In this document: positions 1 to 6,819 of the stretch, piece by piece
Numbering within the stretch: the first letter of the stretch is position 1
How the letters are laid out: the number at the start of each line of letters is the position of its first letter
Assembly (NCBI RefSeq): GCF_934630535.1
Contig: NZ_CAKTVU010000031.1
Coordinates: 1-14,692 of the forward strand
Direction: 5' to 3'
From: an uncultured Senegalimassilia sp.
Lineage (GTDB): Bacteria > Actinomycetota > Coriobacteriia > Coriobacteriales > Eggerthellaceae
DNA length: 14,692 bases
The notes under the pieces: model-generated
Told to the model about the DNA's origin: nothing
What the model saw: the letters and a program-made list of their open reading frames with translations, nothing else
Databases searched by the model: none
Program-made: the position numbers and the translations under genes

Positions 1-92
1 CCATTGTCGGCCTAATCTACGGGAATTGCATGCAGCAGGGGCTCTCAATGTTTTTATGTCCTGCTCATATCGTCTTTTCCCTGACCCTTTCC

Positions 93-154
93 AAAACAAA
101 AAGCGCGGCACCGGCTCCCATGCGTTTCTCTCGCACAAGGCCGGTGTCGCGCTT
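93..154 (-). terminator. Intrinsic terminator of the murT-gatD gene
   Basis: Arms at 101-115 and 140-154 pair over 15 positions with one G-U wobble. The loop holds a further TGCG/CGCA stem. Read on the minus strand, the hairpin is followed at once by TTTTTGTTTT (104-95). It lies 58 bases past the stop of the gene at 212-2440, so it probably ends that transcript. Bases 1-92 show no gene I can support. Confidence 0.85.
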
Positions 155-211
155 CCGCTGCGCTAGCTCGTAGTCGGCCAGCTTCCGCGCCCGCTCGCAT
201 TCCGGCGGCTG

Positions 212-2440
212 CTACTTTGCTCCCAGCTTGTCGCACATGAAGGCGTTCGCGGCTTTCTCGGGCGCATCGTCAAGCGGGGCCAGCTCGATCAGGGGCTGTC
301 CGGTGCGCTTGGCGTTGCGCTCAAGCGCGCGGGCCAGCAGCCAGTCCGCGATCTGCGGGTTCTTCGCCAGAAGCGGGCCGTGCAGGTACGTGCCCAGCAC
401 GTTCTTGTAGCGCACGCCGTCCTGCTTGGTCTCCTCGTTGTTGCCCAGGCCCGTGTTGGATACCACGGTGCCGAAGGGCTCCACGCCCTCGTCAAGGTAC
501 GTGCGGCCTGCGTGGTTCTCGTAGCCCACCACGGGCTCGTCGGCCAAGGGGCTGCGCAGGGCGATGTTGTTCACCAATCGGTCGCCCGAGGTGCCGGGGC
601 GCCCCGTGGTCATGCCTACCAGGCCCAGGCCGGGAACCTTCTCTCCGTCAACCAGCCACTCGCGGCCCAGCATCTGGTAGCTGCCGCAAATGGCCAGCAA
701 CGGGCCCATGTCCTGCACGTATGCGTCAAGCTGGTCGCGCATGGCCACGATGTCGGCGCTGGCCAGCTTCTGTTCGCGGTCGGGGCTGCCGCCCATCATG
801 ATCAGGTCGACGCCGGAAAGGTCGATGGCGTCGCCGTGGTTCACGCGGCGGACCTCCGCGGGGATGCCGCGCCACGCCAAGCGCTGCTGCAGCACGCGCA
901 CGTTGCCGCCGTCGCCGTACAGGTTCAGCAGGTCGGGGAACAGGTGCGCGATGACCACGGGGTGCTGGCCGCTTGCCGCCCCCTCGCCGGCAGACGCGTC
1001 GTCGGCGCCCTGCTTCCCGAAATCGCGCGGCGCGGGCGCTTCTCCCGCGGCCGGCTCCACTTCGCCGCCTGCGGCCACGGCGGCGTCTAGCGCGGCCTTG
1101 CAGCCCGGCAGCGACGTGTAGTTCGCGATGATGTACGCGCTCACCTCGCGCGGTTGCTGGGCGATGCGATGCAGCAGGTCATCGGCGCTTTCAACGGTTT
1201 GGGCGTCGATGCCGGCGTACTTCAGGCGCACGGCCATGTCGCGCCCGCGGATGCCGCCGGCGTACGCCGTCAGCGAGCCCGCCTGCGCCAGCTCCTCGAA
1301 GTCGATGTCCCATAGCCACGACACGTCGCGCCCGTCGGCCTCCCTGTCGTTGATGAAGAAGGCCACCACCTTCGGCGCTTGGTCTTGCGCCACGATCTTG
1401 AGGTTCTGGTTAAAGCCGGTGGGGTTCTTCGCCAGGTTCAGCAGGACGCGACGGCCGGCAAGGTCGTAGGTCTGCAGGCGCCCGTTTTGCGGGTCGAACG
1501 CGTCGACGGCCTTCTGCAGCGCCTCGTTCGTGCACCCCAGCAGGCTTGCGGCCACGCTCACCGCGGCCAGGTTGTACACCATATAGGCGCCGCTGAAGCG
1601 GGCCTTCACCGAGAACGCCCCCTCGCGCCCGGCATCGCCGGCACCGGGTTTGGCAAGCGAGAACGCCAGGCCGTCGACGCCCAGTTGCACGTTCTCGGCG
1701 GCGAAGTCGAGCGCAGGGCGCGCGAAGCCGCAGTTCGGGCAGCGCCATTCGCCCAGCTGGCCGTATTGGCGCCAGTCGTACTCGAACATGGTGGAGCAGC
1801 GCTGGCACATCGTGGCGTCGGAAACGGTGTTCTGCGCCAGGCCCATGCTCTCGGCCACGCCGAAGGCGATCGACCGCGTGCCCTCGCGGCCTGGCAGCTG
1901 CCCGACGCGGTCGGCGATGGATGCGCACAGCGGGTCGTCGGCGTTGTAGACCAGCACGGTCTCAGGCGAGCTGCCCAGCGCCTTGACGATGCTGTCCTGG
2001 ATGCGGTCGATCTCGCCGCAGCGGTCAAGCTGGTCGCGGAACAGGTTCAGCAGCACCACGTAGTTCGCGCGCAGCTGCGGCAGGATCTTCGCCAGCCACA
2101 GCTCGTCGCACTCGAACACGCCCCAGTCGGCCTTGCCGGCATGCAGCAGCGCCGTGGACACGCCCGAATCCAGGTTCGCGCCCGTGCGGTTGCAGACGAC
2201 CCGCTGGCCCGACGTTTCGAGCACGTCGGCAAGCAGGTTGGAAACGGTGGTCTTGCCATTGGTCCCCACCACGCACACGCTTCCGCGCTCAAGCTTGCCG
2301 CGCAGGTGCGCGATAAGCTGCGGGTCAACGTACAGGGCCATTTTGCCCGGGAAGTTCGCGGCGGGGCGGTGGAACACGTTTTTCAGGCCCCAAGTGGAGA
2401 CGCCGCTGACGGCGCGGGCGGCGGTGAATCTCAATCCCAT
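212..2440 (-). CDS. murT-gatD: Fused lipid II isoglutaminyl synthase (MurT ligase + GatD glutaminase)
   Basis: This 742-residue protein joins two enzymes that are usually separate subunits. Together they amidate the D-glutamate of lipid II to D-isoglutamine, using glutamine and ATP on the inner face of the membrane. The MurT half (about 1-455) has the ATP-binding loop GTNGKTT at 59-65, a four-cysteine zinc ribbon inserted in the Mur ligase middle domain (C212, C215, C234, C237), and the MurT C-terminal motif KNPTGFNQNL at 338-347. About 38 Ala/Gly/Glu-rich residues (455-492) form a linker. The GatD half (about 493-742) is a class I amidotransferase with catalytic Cys585 in LLAICGSYQMLG and His687 in TYLHGPLL. 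I chose the ATG at 2440 because GAGG lies 5 bases upstream; a TTG at 2521 in the same frame would add 27 unrelated residues. The gene stands alone, divergent from the transporter. The function is well supported; the fusion is read directly as one open frame. Confidence 0.93.
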   Translation of the reverse strand: MGLRFTAARAVSGVSTWGLKNVFHRPAANFPGKMALYVDPQLIAHLRGKLERGSVCVVGTNGKTTVSNLLADVLETSGQRVVCNRTGANLDSGVSTALLHAGKADWGVFECDELWLAKILPQLRANYVVLLNLFRDQLDRCGEIDRIQDSIVKALGSSPETVLVYNADDPLCASIADRVGQLPGREGTRSIAFGVAESMGLAQNTVSDATMCQRCSTMFEYDWRQYGQLGEWRCPNCGFARPALDFAAENVQLGVDGLAFSLAKPGAGDAGREGAFSVKARFSGAYMVYNLAAVSVAASLLGCTNEALQKAVDAFDPQNGRLQTYDLAGRRVLLNLAKNPTGFNQNLKIVAQDQAPKVVAFFINDREADGRDVSWLWDIDFEELAQAGSLTAYAGGIRGRDMAVRLKYAGIDAQTVESADDLLHRIAQQPREVSAYIIANYTSLPGCKAALDAAVAAGGEVEPAAGEAPAPRDFGKQGADDASAGEGAASGQHPVVIAHLFPDLLNLYGDGGNVRVLQQRLAWRGIPAEVRRVNHGDAIDLSGVDLIMMGGSPDREQKLASADIVAMRDQLDAYVQDMGPLLAICGSYQMLGREWLVDGEKVPGLGLVGMTTGRPGTSGDRLVNNIALRSPLADEPVVGYENHAGRTYLDEGVEPFGTVVSNTGLGNNEETKQDGVRYKNVLGTYLHGPLLAKNPQIADWLLARALERNAKRTGQPLIELAPLDDAPEKAANAFMCDKLGAK

Positions 2441-2475
2441 GGTTTCCTCGCTTACCTTCGTAGATGCTTGCGCCC

Positions 2476-2481
2476 AGTATA
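2476..2481 (-). promoter_or_regulatory. Probable -10 box for murT-gatD
   Basis: TATACT reads on the minus strand 35 bases before the ATG at 2440, which would start the mRNA near 2469. No good -35 box is visible 17 bases upstream. The identical hexamer sits before the traX-family gene at 6711-6716. Confidence 0.45.
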
Positions 2482-2551
2482 TCCCGCGCTCGGGCGGTCG
2501 CCGCGCATCGCCTCCTTTCAACGTTAAAACACGAGAAACTTTCCCTACGGC

Positions 2552-2582
2552 TTGGCATGGTGAAATCGGGTTTTGCTATAGT
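2552..2582 (+). promoter_or_regulatory. Probable extended -10 promoter of the transporter
   Basis: TTGGCA (2552-2557) and TATAGT (2577-2582) are 19 bases apart. The long spacer is offset by a TG one base before the -10 box (TGCTATAGT), the extended -10 form. Transcription would begin near 2589, giving a leader of about 80 bases before the transporter ATG. Confidence 0.55.
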
Positions 2583-2636
2583 GGATGTTTGCGCGATCGC
2601 ATAAGGATTTCGCGCGCTTTGGAGAAAGAAGGACCT

Positions 2637-2678
2637 GTGGAAAACAACGTAACCAAGGCGGTGGGATATGGATACTAG
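2637..2678 (+). CDS. Possible 13-residue leader peptide upstream of the transporter
   Basis: A GTG at 2637 is preceded by AGAAGG at good distance and opens a 13-codon frame reading MENNVTKAVGYGY, then TAG at 2676-2678. It overlaps the first 11 bases of the transporter gene in another frame, so ribosomes ending here could restart at the transporter ATG (2668). The transporter has a usable site of its own (AAGGCGG, 2655-2661), so coupling is not required. No family can be assigned to so short a peptide, and it may not be made. Confidence 0.3.
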   Translation: MENNVTKAVGYGY

Positions 2679-3942
2679 CCAGATCATATCCGTCGCCATC
2701 TTCGTGGTGGCCATGATCGTCATCATGACGGAGAAGGTGCACCGTGCGCTCGTCGCCATCACCGGCGCCATGCTGCTGCTCATCCTGCACATCATGCCGT
2801 TCGAAACGGCTATCGGGCACATCGACTTCAATACCCTGGGCGTGCTGTTCGGCATGATGCTGTTCGTGGCCGTGGTGAAGCAATCGGGCGTGTTCGAGTT
2901 CCTGGCCATCAAGTGCGCGCGCGTGGCGAAGGGCAACCCTTGGACCATCATGGTGCTGTTCGTGCTGCTCACGGCCGTGCTGTCCGCCTTCCTGGACAAC
3001 GTCACCACCGTGCTGCTCATCGGCCCCATGACCATCACCGTGTGCCGCCTGCTCGACATCGATCCGGTGCCGTTCTTCATGACGCAGATCCTGGCGTCCA
3101 ACATCGGCGGTACGGCAACGCTCATCGGCGACCCGCCCAACATCATGATCGGCTCGGCCGCGGGTTACACCTTCGCCGACTTCATCGCCTATGACGCACC
3201 TGCGGTCGTCATCATCTTGGCTGCTGTCATCGGCCTGTTCTACATCATGTACGGCCGTAAGATCTCGGCGAACGAGGAGCACCGCAAGGCCATCATGGAG
3301 CTTGACGAGAACGACTACATCAAGGATCGTCGCCTGCTCAAGATCAGCGTCGCCATGGTCGCCCTCGTGGTCGTCGGCTTCATGACCCACGGCGCGCTGG
3401 GCCTCGAGTCCTGCGTCATCGCCCTTGCCGCCGCCGGCCTGATCCTGCTCATCTCCGGTGAGAGCATCGAGGAGGCGCTGCATGGCGTCGAGTGGACCAC
3501 GCTGTGCTTCTTCGCCGGCCTGTTCATCATCGTCGGCGCCATGTCCGAGACGGGTGTCATCGGTATGCTGGCGCAGGGCCTCATCGACGTTACGGGCGGC
3601 AACCTCATGATCACCATGCTGGCGGTGCTGTTCGGCTCGGCCGTCATCTCCAGCTTCCTGGACAACATCCCGTTCGTGGCAACCATGATCCCCATCATCC
3701 TGGCGCTCGAGGCCGACGGTCTCGACGGCACGGCGCTGTGGTGGGCGCTGTCCCTGGGCGCATGCCTGGGCGGCAATGGCACGCTCATCGGCGCATCCGC
3801 CAACGTGGTGCTGTCCGACATCAGCAAGAAGTTCGGGCATGAGATCACGTTCATGCAGTTCTTCAAGCGTGGTTTCCCCATCATGCTGTTCACGGTGGCC
3901 ATCGCGGCCATCTACATGGTCATCCGCTTCCCGGGTGGCTAA
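2668..3942 (+). CDS. ArsB/NhaD-family (SLC13-like) membrane transporter
   Basis: This 424-residue polytopic membrane protein belongs to the ion transporter superfamily that includes ArsB, NhaD and the P protein. Its two halves repeat the same motifs: SAFLDNVTT (106-114) and SSFLDNIPF (328-336), then NIGGTATLIGDPPN (145-158) and LGGNGTLIGASAN (367-379). The paired Asp-Asn (110-111, 332-333) and Gly-rich re-entrant segments are family hallmarks. A charged cytoplasmic loop (about 196-224) separates the halves. The first hydrophobic segment begins at residue 6, so the protein starts in the membrane with no signal peptide. The start has AAGGCGG six bases upstream. The substrate cannot be told: arsenite, sodium/proton exchange and organic anions all occur in the family. 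No arsR or arsC lies nearby, so an arsenic role has no support from context. Confidence 0.88.
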   Translation: MDTSQIISVAIFVVAMIVIMTEKVHRALVAITGAMLLLILHIMPFETAIGHIDFNTLGVLFGMMLFVAVVKQSGVFEFLAIKCARVAKGNPWTIMVLFVLLTAVLSAFLDNVTTVLLIGPMTITVCRLLDIDPVPFFMTQILASNIGGTATLIGDPPNIMIGSAAGYTFADFIAYDAPAVVIILAAVIGLFYIMYGRKISANEEHRKAIMELDENDYIKDRRLLKISVAMVALVVVGFMTHGALGLESCVIALAAAGLILLISGESIEEALHGVEWTTLCFFAGLFIIVGAMSETGVIGMLAQGLIDVTGGNLMITMLAVLFGSAVISSFLDNIPFVATMIPIILALEADGLDGTALWWALSLGACLGGNGTLIGASANVVLSDISKKFGHEITFMQFFKRGFPIMLFTVAIAAIYMVIRFPGG

Positions 3943-3984
3943 ATGATTCCGCCGGCCTGCCGGCCGGCGAAACTGCTCGACGTT

Positions 3985-4092
3985 GCGGGGCCCTGCGGTA
4001 CCCGGCCTTCGCCTTCGTCTTCGGCGGCATGACCCAAAGGTCTATGCCACCTTGCTTCAGGCGGATTCCGGGCACCGCAGGCCCCGCTGTTT
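3985..4092 (+). ncRNA. Long rod-like RNA hairpin of unknown class after the transporter
   Basis: Almost all of 3985-4087 folds on itself. The outer stem pairs 3985-3999 with 4074-4087 (one bulged C). Next come 4001-4005 with 4068-4072 and 4008-4013 with 4060-4065. After an internal loop (4014-4022 against 4052-4059), 4023-4034 pairs with 4039-4051 around a small CAAA loop. TGTTTTTGG follows. It could be the transporter's terminator, a stable mRNA end or a small RNA with its own terminator. I do not recognise the family: it lacks the GGAA loop of SRP RNA and the central bubble of 6S RNA. Confidence 0.5.
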
Positions 4093-4122
4093 TTGGCGGC
4101 GTCTCTGAGATTTCCCGCCTCG

Positions 4123-4163
4123 AAGGCCTGGAACGCGAAATGCGTTCCAGGCCTTTCTTTTTC
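4123..4163 (+). terminator. Strong intrinsic terminator
   Basis: Perfect 14-base arms (4123-4136 and 4142-4155) enclose the five-base loop GAAAT, and TTCTTTTT follows. It is the second stop signal after the transporter. It separates that transcript from the LCP gene that begins at 4236. Confidence 0.93.
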
Positions 4164-4235
4164 CCGTAGGCACGCCGCCGTTTCGCGCATTGTACTCATA
4201 TGGGTATTTCCCGCAAAGCGTGTGAGGTCGCTTGC

Positions 4236-5792
4236 ATGGGGGACGGGGGCAGTCACAATGGCCGTATGGATAACAAACGCACAGGCTACGGGCGCGACCG
4301 TTACGGCGCGGGCCGGGCAAACACGAACCAATCATCCAACGGCAGGCGTGCAACCGCTGCGGACGTGCGCGCTCAAAGCCGCTATGCGCGCGATAGCTAC
4401 GGCGGCGAACGGCCCTCCGTCGATCAGGGCGAGCCGTCGGTGTGTCGCCTTTCGCGCGACGAGTACGCCAAAACCCACAAGCACAAAAAGCACGGCAAGC
4501 TGTTCTATGCCGGCATCGCGGCGCTGGCCGTGGTGGTCATAGCCGTCGGCGCGGCGTTCGCATACGTGCAGGTGCTTTCCGGCAACCTGCACGCCGGCTT
4601 GGGCAATGTGGGGAAGTACCTGGTCAAAACCAACATGACCAAAGAGCCGTTCTATATGCTGCTTATGGGAACCGATGGCTCCGAGGAGCGCGACGAGTCC
4701 GGCGATTTCGGCGACAGCTATCGCACCGACAGCATCATGCTCGCACGCATCGACCCTGTGAACAAGAAGGTCACGCTGGTCTCGCTGCACCGCGACACCA
4801 TGGTCGACATGGGCGAATACGGCGTGAACAAGCTCAATGCGGCGCACGTGTTCGGCGGCCCCGCGCTCTCGGTGCAGACGGTGTCGAAGCTGGCGGGCGT
4901 CGACATCTCGCACTACGCCGAGATCAACTTCGACGGCTTCCGGGATATCGTGGATGCCCTCGGCGGCATCGAGGTGGACGTGCCCATGACCATCGACGAC
5001 GAGGACGCCGGCGGGCACCTGGACGCTGGCTTGCAAACGCTCAACGGCGACCAGGCCCTTATCCTGTGCCGCGCGCGCCATGCCTACGATGAGATCGGCC
5101 CGGGCGACGAATACCGCGCCGCCAACCAGCGCCTGGTCATGTCCGCCATCGCCAAGAAGCTGCTGTCCGCCGACGCGGCGTCCATGGCGTCCACCGTGCA
5201 GGCGCTGTCGAAGTACGTCACCACCGACCTGGGCGTCACCGACATCGTCGGGCTCGCGCAGGCCATGCAGGGCCTCGACCCGTCCACCGACATCTATTCC
5301 GCCATGGAGCCCACCACCTCCGAATACATCGACGGCGTTTGGTACGAGGTGAATAACACCGCGGAGTGGAAGGCCATGATGAAGCGCGTCGATGCGGGCC
5401 TGCCGCCCACCGAGGGCGACGTCGTCGACAAGACCTCGGGCACCATCTTGGCAACCACCGGTGATGGCGGAGCCACAAGCGGCGGCACGGCGGGCGAGGG
5501 CACGGGCGCGGTCAAGCGCGGCGGCAGCGTGGCCATCCGCAACGGCAACGGCCTTGCGGGAGCCGGCCTCGACGCCACCGAGCGCATCCAGAGCCTTGGA
5601 TACAGCGTGAACACCAGCAATGCCGACAACTTCGATTACCAGAACACCGTGGTGGTGTACAACGATTCTTCCGATAAGGAAGCGGCCGAGGCCATCGTGA
5701 AGGCCCTCGGCGTGGGCAAGGCGGTGCAGAACTCGAACACCTACCTGTTCGAGGAGGACTTCCTTATCGTTCTAGGAGCTGATTGGAAATAA
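4236..5792 (+). CDS. LytR-CpsA-Psr (LCP) family cell-wall glycopolymer ligase
   Basis: LCP proteins move lipid-linked glycopolymers onto peptidoglycan outside the cell. This one (518 residues from the chosen start) has a basic, Tyr/Arg-rich cytoplasmic tail (1-88), one membrane segment (about 89-110), the LCP domain (about 137-315) and a C-terminal LytR_C domain (about 438-518, opening GGSVAIRNGNG). LCP landmarks are MGTDG (144-148), SYRTDSIML (161-169), SLHRDT (183-188), NKLNAAHVFGG (198-208) and the arginines of LCRARHAY (277-284). The usual SIPRDT motif reads SLHRDT here, but its Arg-Asp is kept. A Gly/Thr-rich stretch (about 415-436) links the two extracellular domains. I chose ATG 4236 because GAGG lies 8 bases upstream; ATG 4266 starts at MDNKR but lacks a clear site, as does ATG 4200. 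The gene is alone between terminators. The family is clear; the polymer it attaches is unknown. Confidence 0.9.
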   Translation: MGDGGSHNGRMDNKRTGYGRDRYGAGRANTNQSSNGRRATAADVRAQSRYARDSYGGERPSVDQGEPSVCRLSRDEYAKTHKHKKHGKLFYAGIAALAVVVIAVGAAFAYVQVLSGNLHAGLGNVGKYLVKTNMTKEPFYMLLMGTDGSEERDESGDFGDSYRTDSIMLARIDPVNKKVTLVSLHRDTMVDMGEYGVNKLNAAHVFGGPALSVQTVSKLAGVDISHYAEINFDGFRDIVDALGGIEVDVPMTIDDEDAGGHLDAGLQTLNGDQALILCRARHAYDEIGPGDEYRAANQRLVMSAIAKKLLSADAASMASTVQALSKYVTTDLGVTDIVGLAQAMQGLDPSTDIYSAMEPTTSEYIDGVWYEVNNTAEWKAMMKRVDAGLPPTEGDVVDKTSGTILATTGDGGATSGGTAGEGTGAVKRGGSVAIRNGNGLAGAGLDATERIQSLGYSVNTSNADNFDYQNTVVVYNDSSDKEAAEAIVKALGVGKAVQNSNTYLFEEDFLIVLGADWK

Positions 5793-5827
5793 GCGTCGCG
5801 TCCGTTCTCGGACGCTGGCGAAACGGC

Positions 5828-5867
5828 GAGGGCCGCTGCGAACTGCGCAGCGGCCCTCGTTGTCTTT
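5828..5867 (+). terminator. Intrinsic terminator of the LCP gene
   Basis: Perfect 13-base arms (5828-5840 and 5846-5858) enclose AACTG, and GTTGTCTTT follows. It lies 36 bases after the LCP stop codon. Bases 5868-5939, up to the convergent traX-family stop, show no clear terminator for the opposite strand. Confidence 0.88.
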
Positions 5868-5939
5868 CCGACCCTCGCTGGTTTTTGCGCGACCCCGCGC
5901 GCTACCCGACCTGCATCGATCCTCGCGCAGTCCCGGGCG

Positions 5940-6704
5940 TTACCCAGTCACGGCGATGCTCCAATCGCCCAGCAGCAGCCCCTTCGCCAAACCCAGCACG
6001 GCGATATGCGCGGGGTAGTACGCGTAGAAGAACCACTTCATGGACCTGCCGCGCCCGCCGTTGTACGCCCACAGCAGCGGGATCGTGGCGCTGCAGCCCG
6101 CCAGCGGATACAGCGCGAACGCCAGGTTCTGCAGCGTAGGCAGCTCCATGACCTGCATAAGCGCCGGCAGCCCTCCGGTGGCTATGGGCAGCAGCGCCGA
6201 GTACGCCACGCGTTGCCTGCGGTCCTTCACCACATGCAGCGTGAGCACCATGCAGGGCGCCAGGACGCCCCAATCGCAAAACGCCGTCAGGGCAGTGACC
6301 AGCGCGAATACCAGCCAAAACAGCCCGCGGCGCCGCATATGGTCGTACGCGTACAGCAGGCACAGGCACACGAACAGCGTGAACAGCACGTTCATCTCAT
6401 GCGCCAGGAACAGCCCATAAGGCACTTGCGCTATCAGGGCGAATATCAGCAGCCGTCGACCGTAGCGCCGCACGCTCGACGTATGGCGATACCCTTCCAC
6501 CAGCAGAAACGCCATAATCGGAAACGTCAGGCCGCCAAGCGCGAACAGCGCGCACAGAAGCCCGGGCGGCAGGTAGTCCCAATATATGTAGCAGGCGTGA
6601 TTGCACGTCATGCCGGCGATAGCCAGCACTTTCAGGGGAAACGCGGTGAAACCGCGTTGGGGGCGCGGCTTTGCCGCGGCGGATGTTCCGGCTTGTTGTA
6701 TCAT
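5940..6704 (-). CDS. TraX-family integral membrane protein
   Basis: This 254-residue membrane protein has about seven or eight hydrophobic segments. Family landmarks are FPIMAFLLVEGYRHT (61-75), the segment RRLLIFALIAQVPYG (83-97), LFTLFV (107-112) and KWFFYAYYPAHI (223-234) near the C-terminus. F-plasmid TraX acetylates pilin, and chromosomal relatives are thought to be acyltransferases of the membrane. The substrate here is unknown, and no conjugation gene is nearby, so a pilus role is not supported. Near the first membrane segment, where relatives usually have an Asp-His pair, this protein reads CNH (34-36). The start at 6704 has no ribosome binding site; a TATACT box six bases upstream suggests a leaderless mRNA. 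The stop converges on the LCP gene across about 150 bases. The family is fairly sure; the function is not. Confidence 0.82.
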   Translation of the reverse strand: MIQQAGTSAAAKPRPQRGFTAFPLKVLAIAGMTCNHACYIYWDYLPPGLLCALFALGGLTFPIMAFLLVEGYRHTSSVRRYGRRLLIFALIAQVPYGLFLAHEMNVLFTLFVCLCLLYAYDHMRRRGLFWLVFALVTALTAFCDWGVLAPCMVLTLHVVKDRRQRVAYSALLPIATGGLPALMQVMELPTLQNLAFALYPLAGCSATIPLLWAYNGGRGRSMKWFFYAYYPAHIAVLGLAKGLLLGDWSIAVTG

Positions 6705-6710
6705 GCGCAC

Positions 6711-6716
6711 AGTATA
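6711..6716 (-). promoter_or_regulatory. -10 box placing the traX-family start at +1
   Basis: TATACT on the minus strand ends at 6711, and the A of the ATG is at 6704, the expected distance from -10 box to first transcribed base. No Shine-Dalgarno sequence precedes the ATG, which fits a leaderless transcript. The box lies in the palindrome GTATAC (6712-6717), so the plus strand also reads TATACC toward ldh. No convincing -35 is visible on either strand. Confidence 0.5.
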
Positions 6717-6722
6717 CCCTAC

Positions 6723-6776
6723 GTGCCGGCTCGGCGTTTCGCCTTCGGCACGCGTCCCCCGCGGGGTACGCCCCGC
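6723..6776 (+). repeat. Two hairpins in the ldh leader
   Basis: GTGCCG (6723-6728) pairs with CGGCAC (6746-6751), with GGCG/CGCC (6733-6736, 6740-6743) inside. Next, GCGGGG (6761-6766) pairs with CCCCGC (6771-6776) around TACG. Both lie between the traX-family start and ldh, upstream of the ldh ribosome binding site. No T-run follows, so they are not obvious terminators. Confidence 0.5.
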
Positions 6777-6819
6777 GAAACCTACGCTTGCGGCCCGCCC
6801 GCAAAGGATAGGAGCAACC

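Noticed and set aside
2440..2521. TTG start at 2521 for murT-gatD
   Set aside because: It lies upstream of the likely -10 box, the added residues do not resemble MurT, and the ATG at 2440 has a proper ribosome binding site.
380..2527. Long plus-strand frames opposite murT-gatD
   Set aside because: Their products are low-complexity Ala/Val/His/Arg-rich sequences, and the opposite strand carries a well-supported enzyme with catalytic motifs.
2545..3840. A 431-codon open frame antisense to the transporter
   Set aside because: It is His/Asp/Gln-rich with no recognisable domain and is the complement of a clear membrane protein gene. High GC content produces such shadow frames.
3985..4087. SRP (4.5S) RNA or 6S RNA as identity of the rod-like hairpin
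   Set aside because: The apical loop is CAAA rather than the GGAA loop with its conserved flanking bases, and there is no large central bubble. Neither family fits on either strand.
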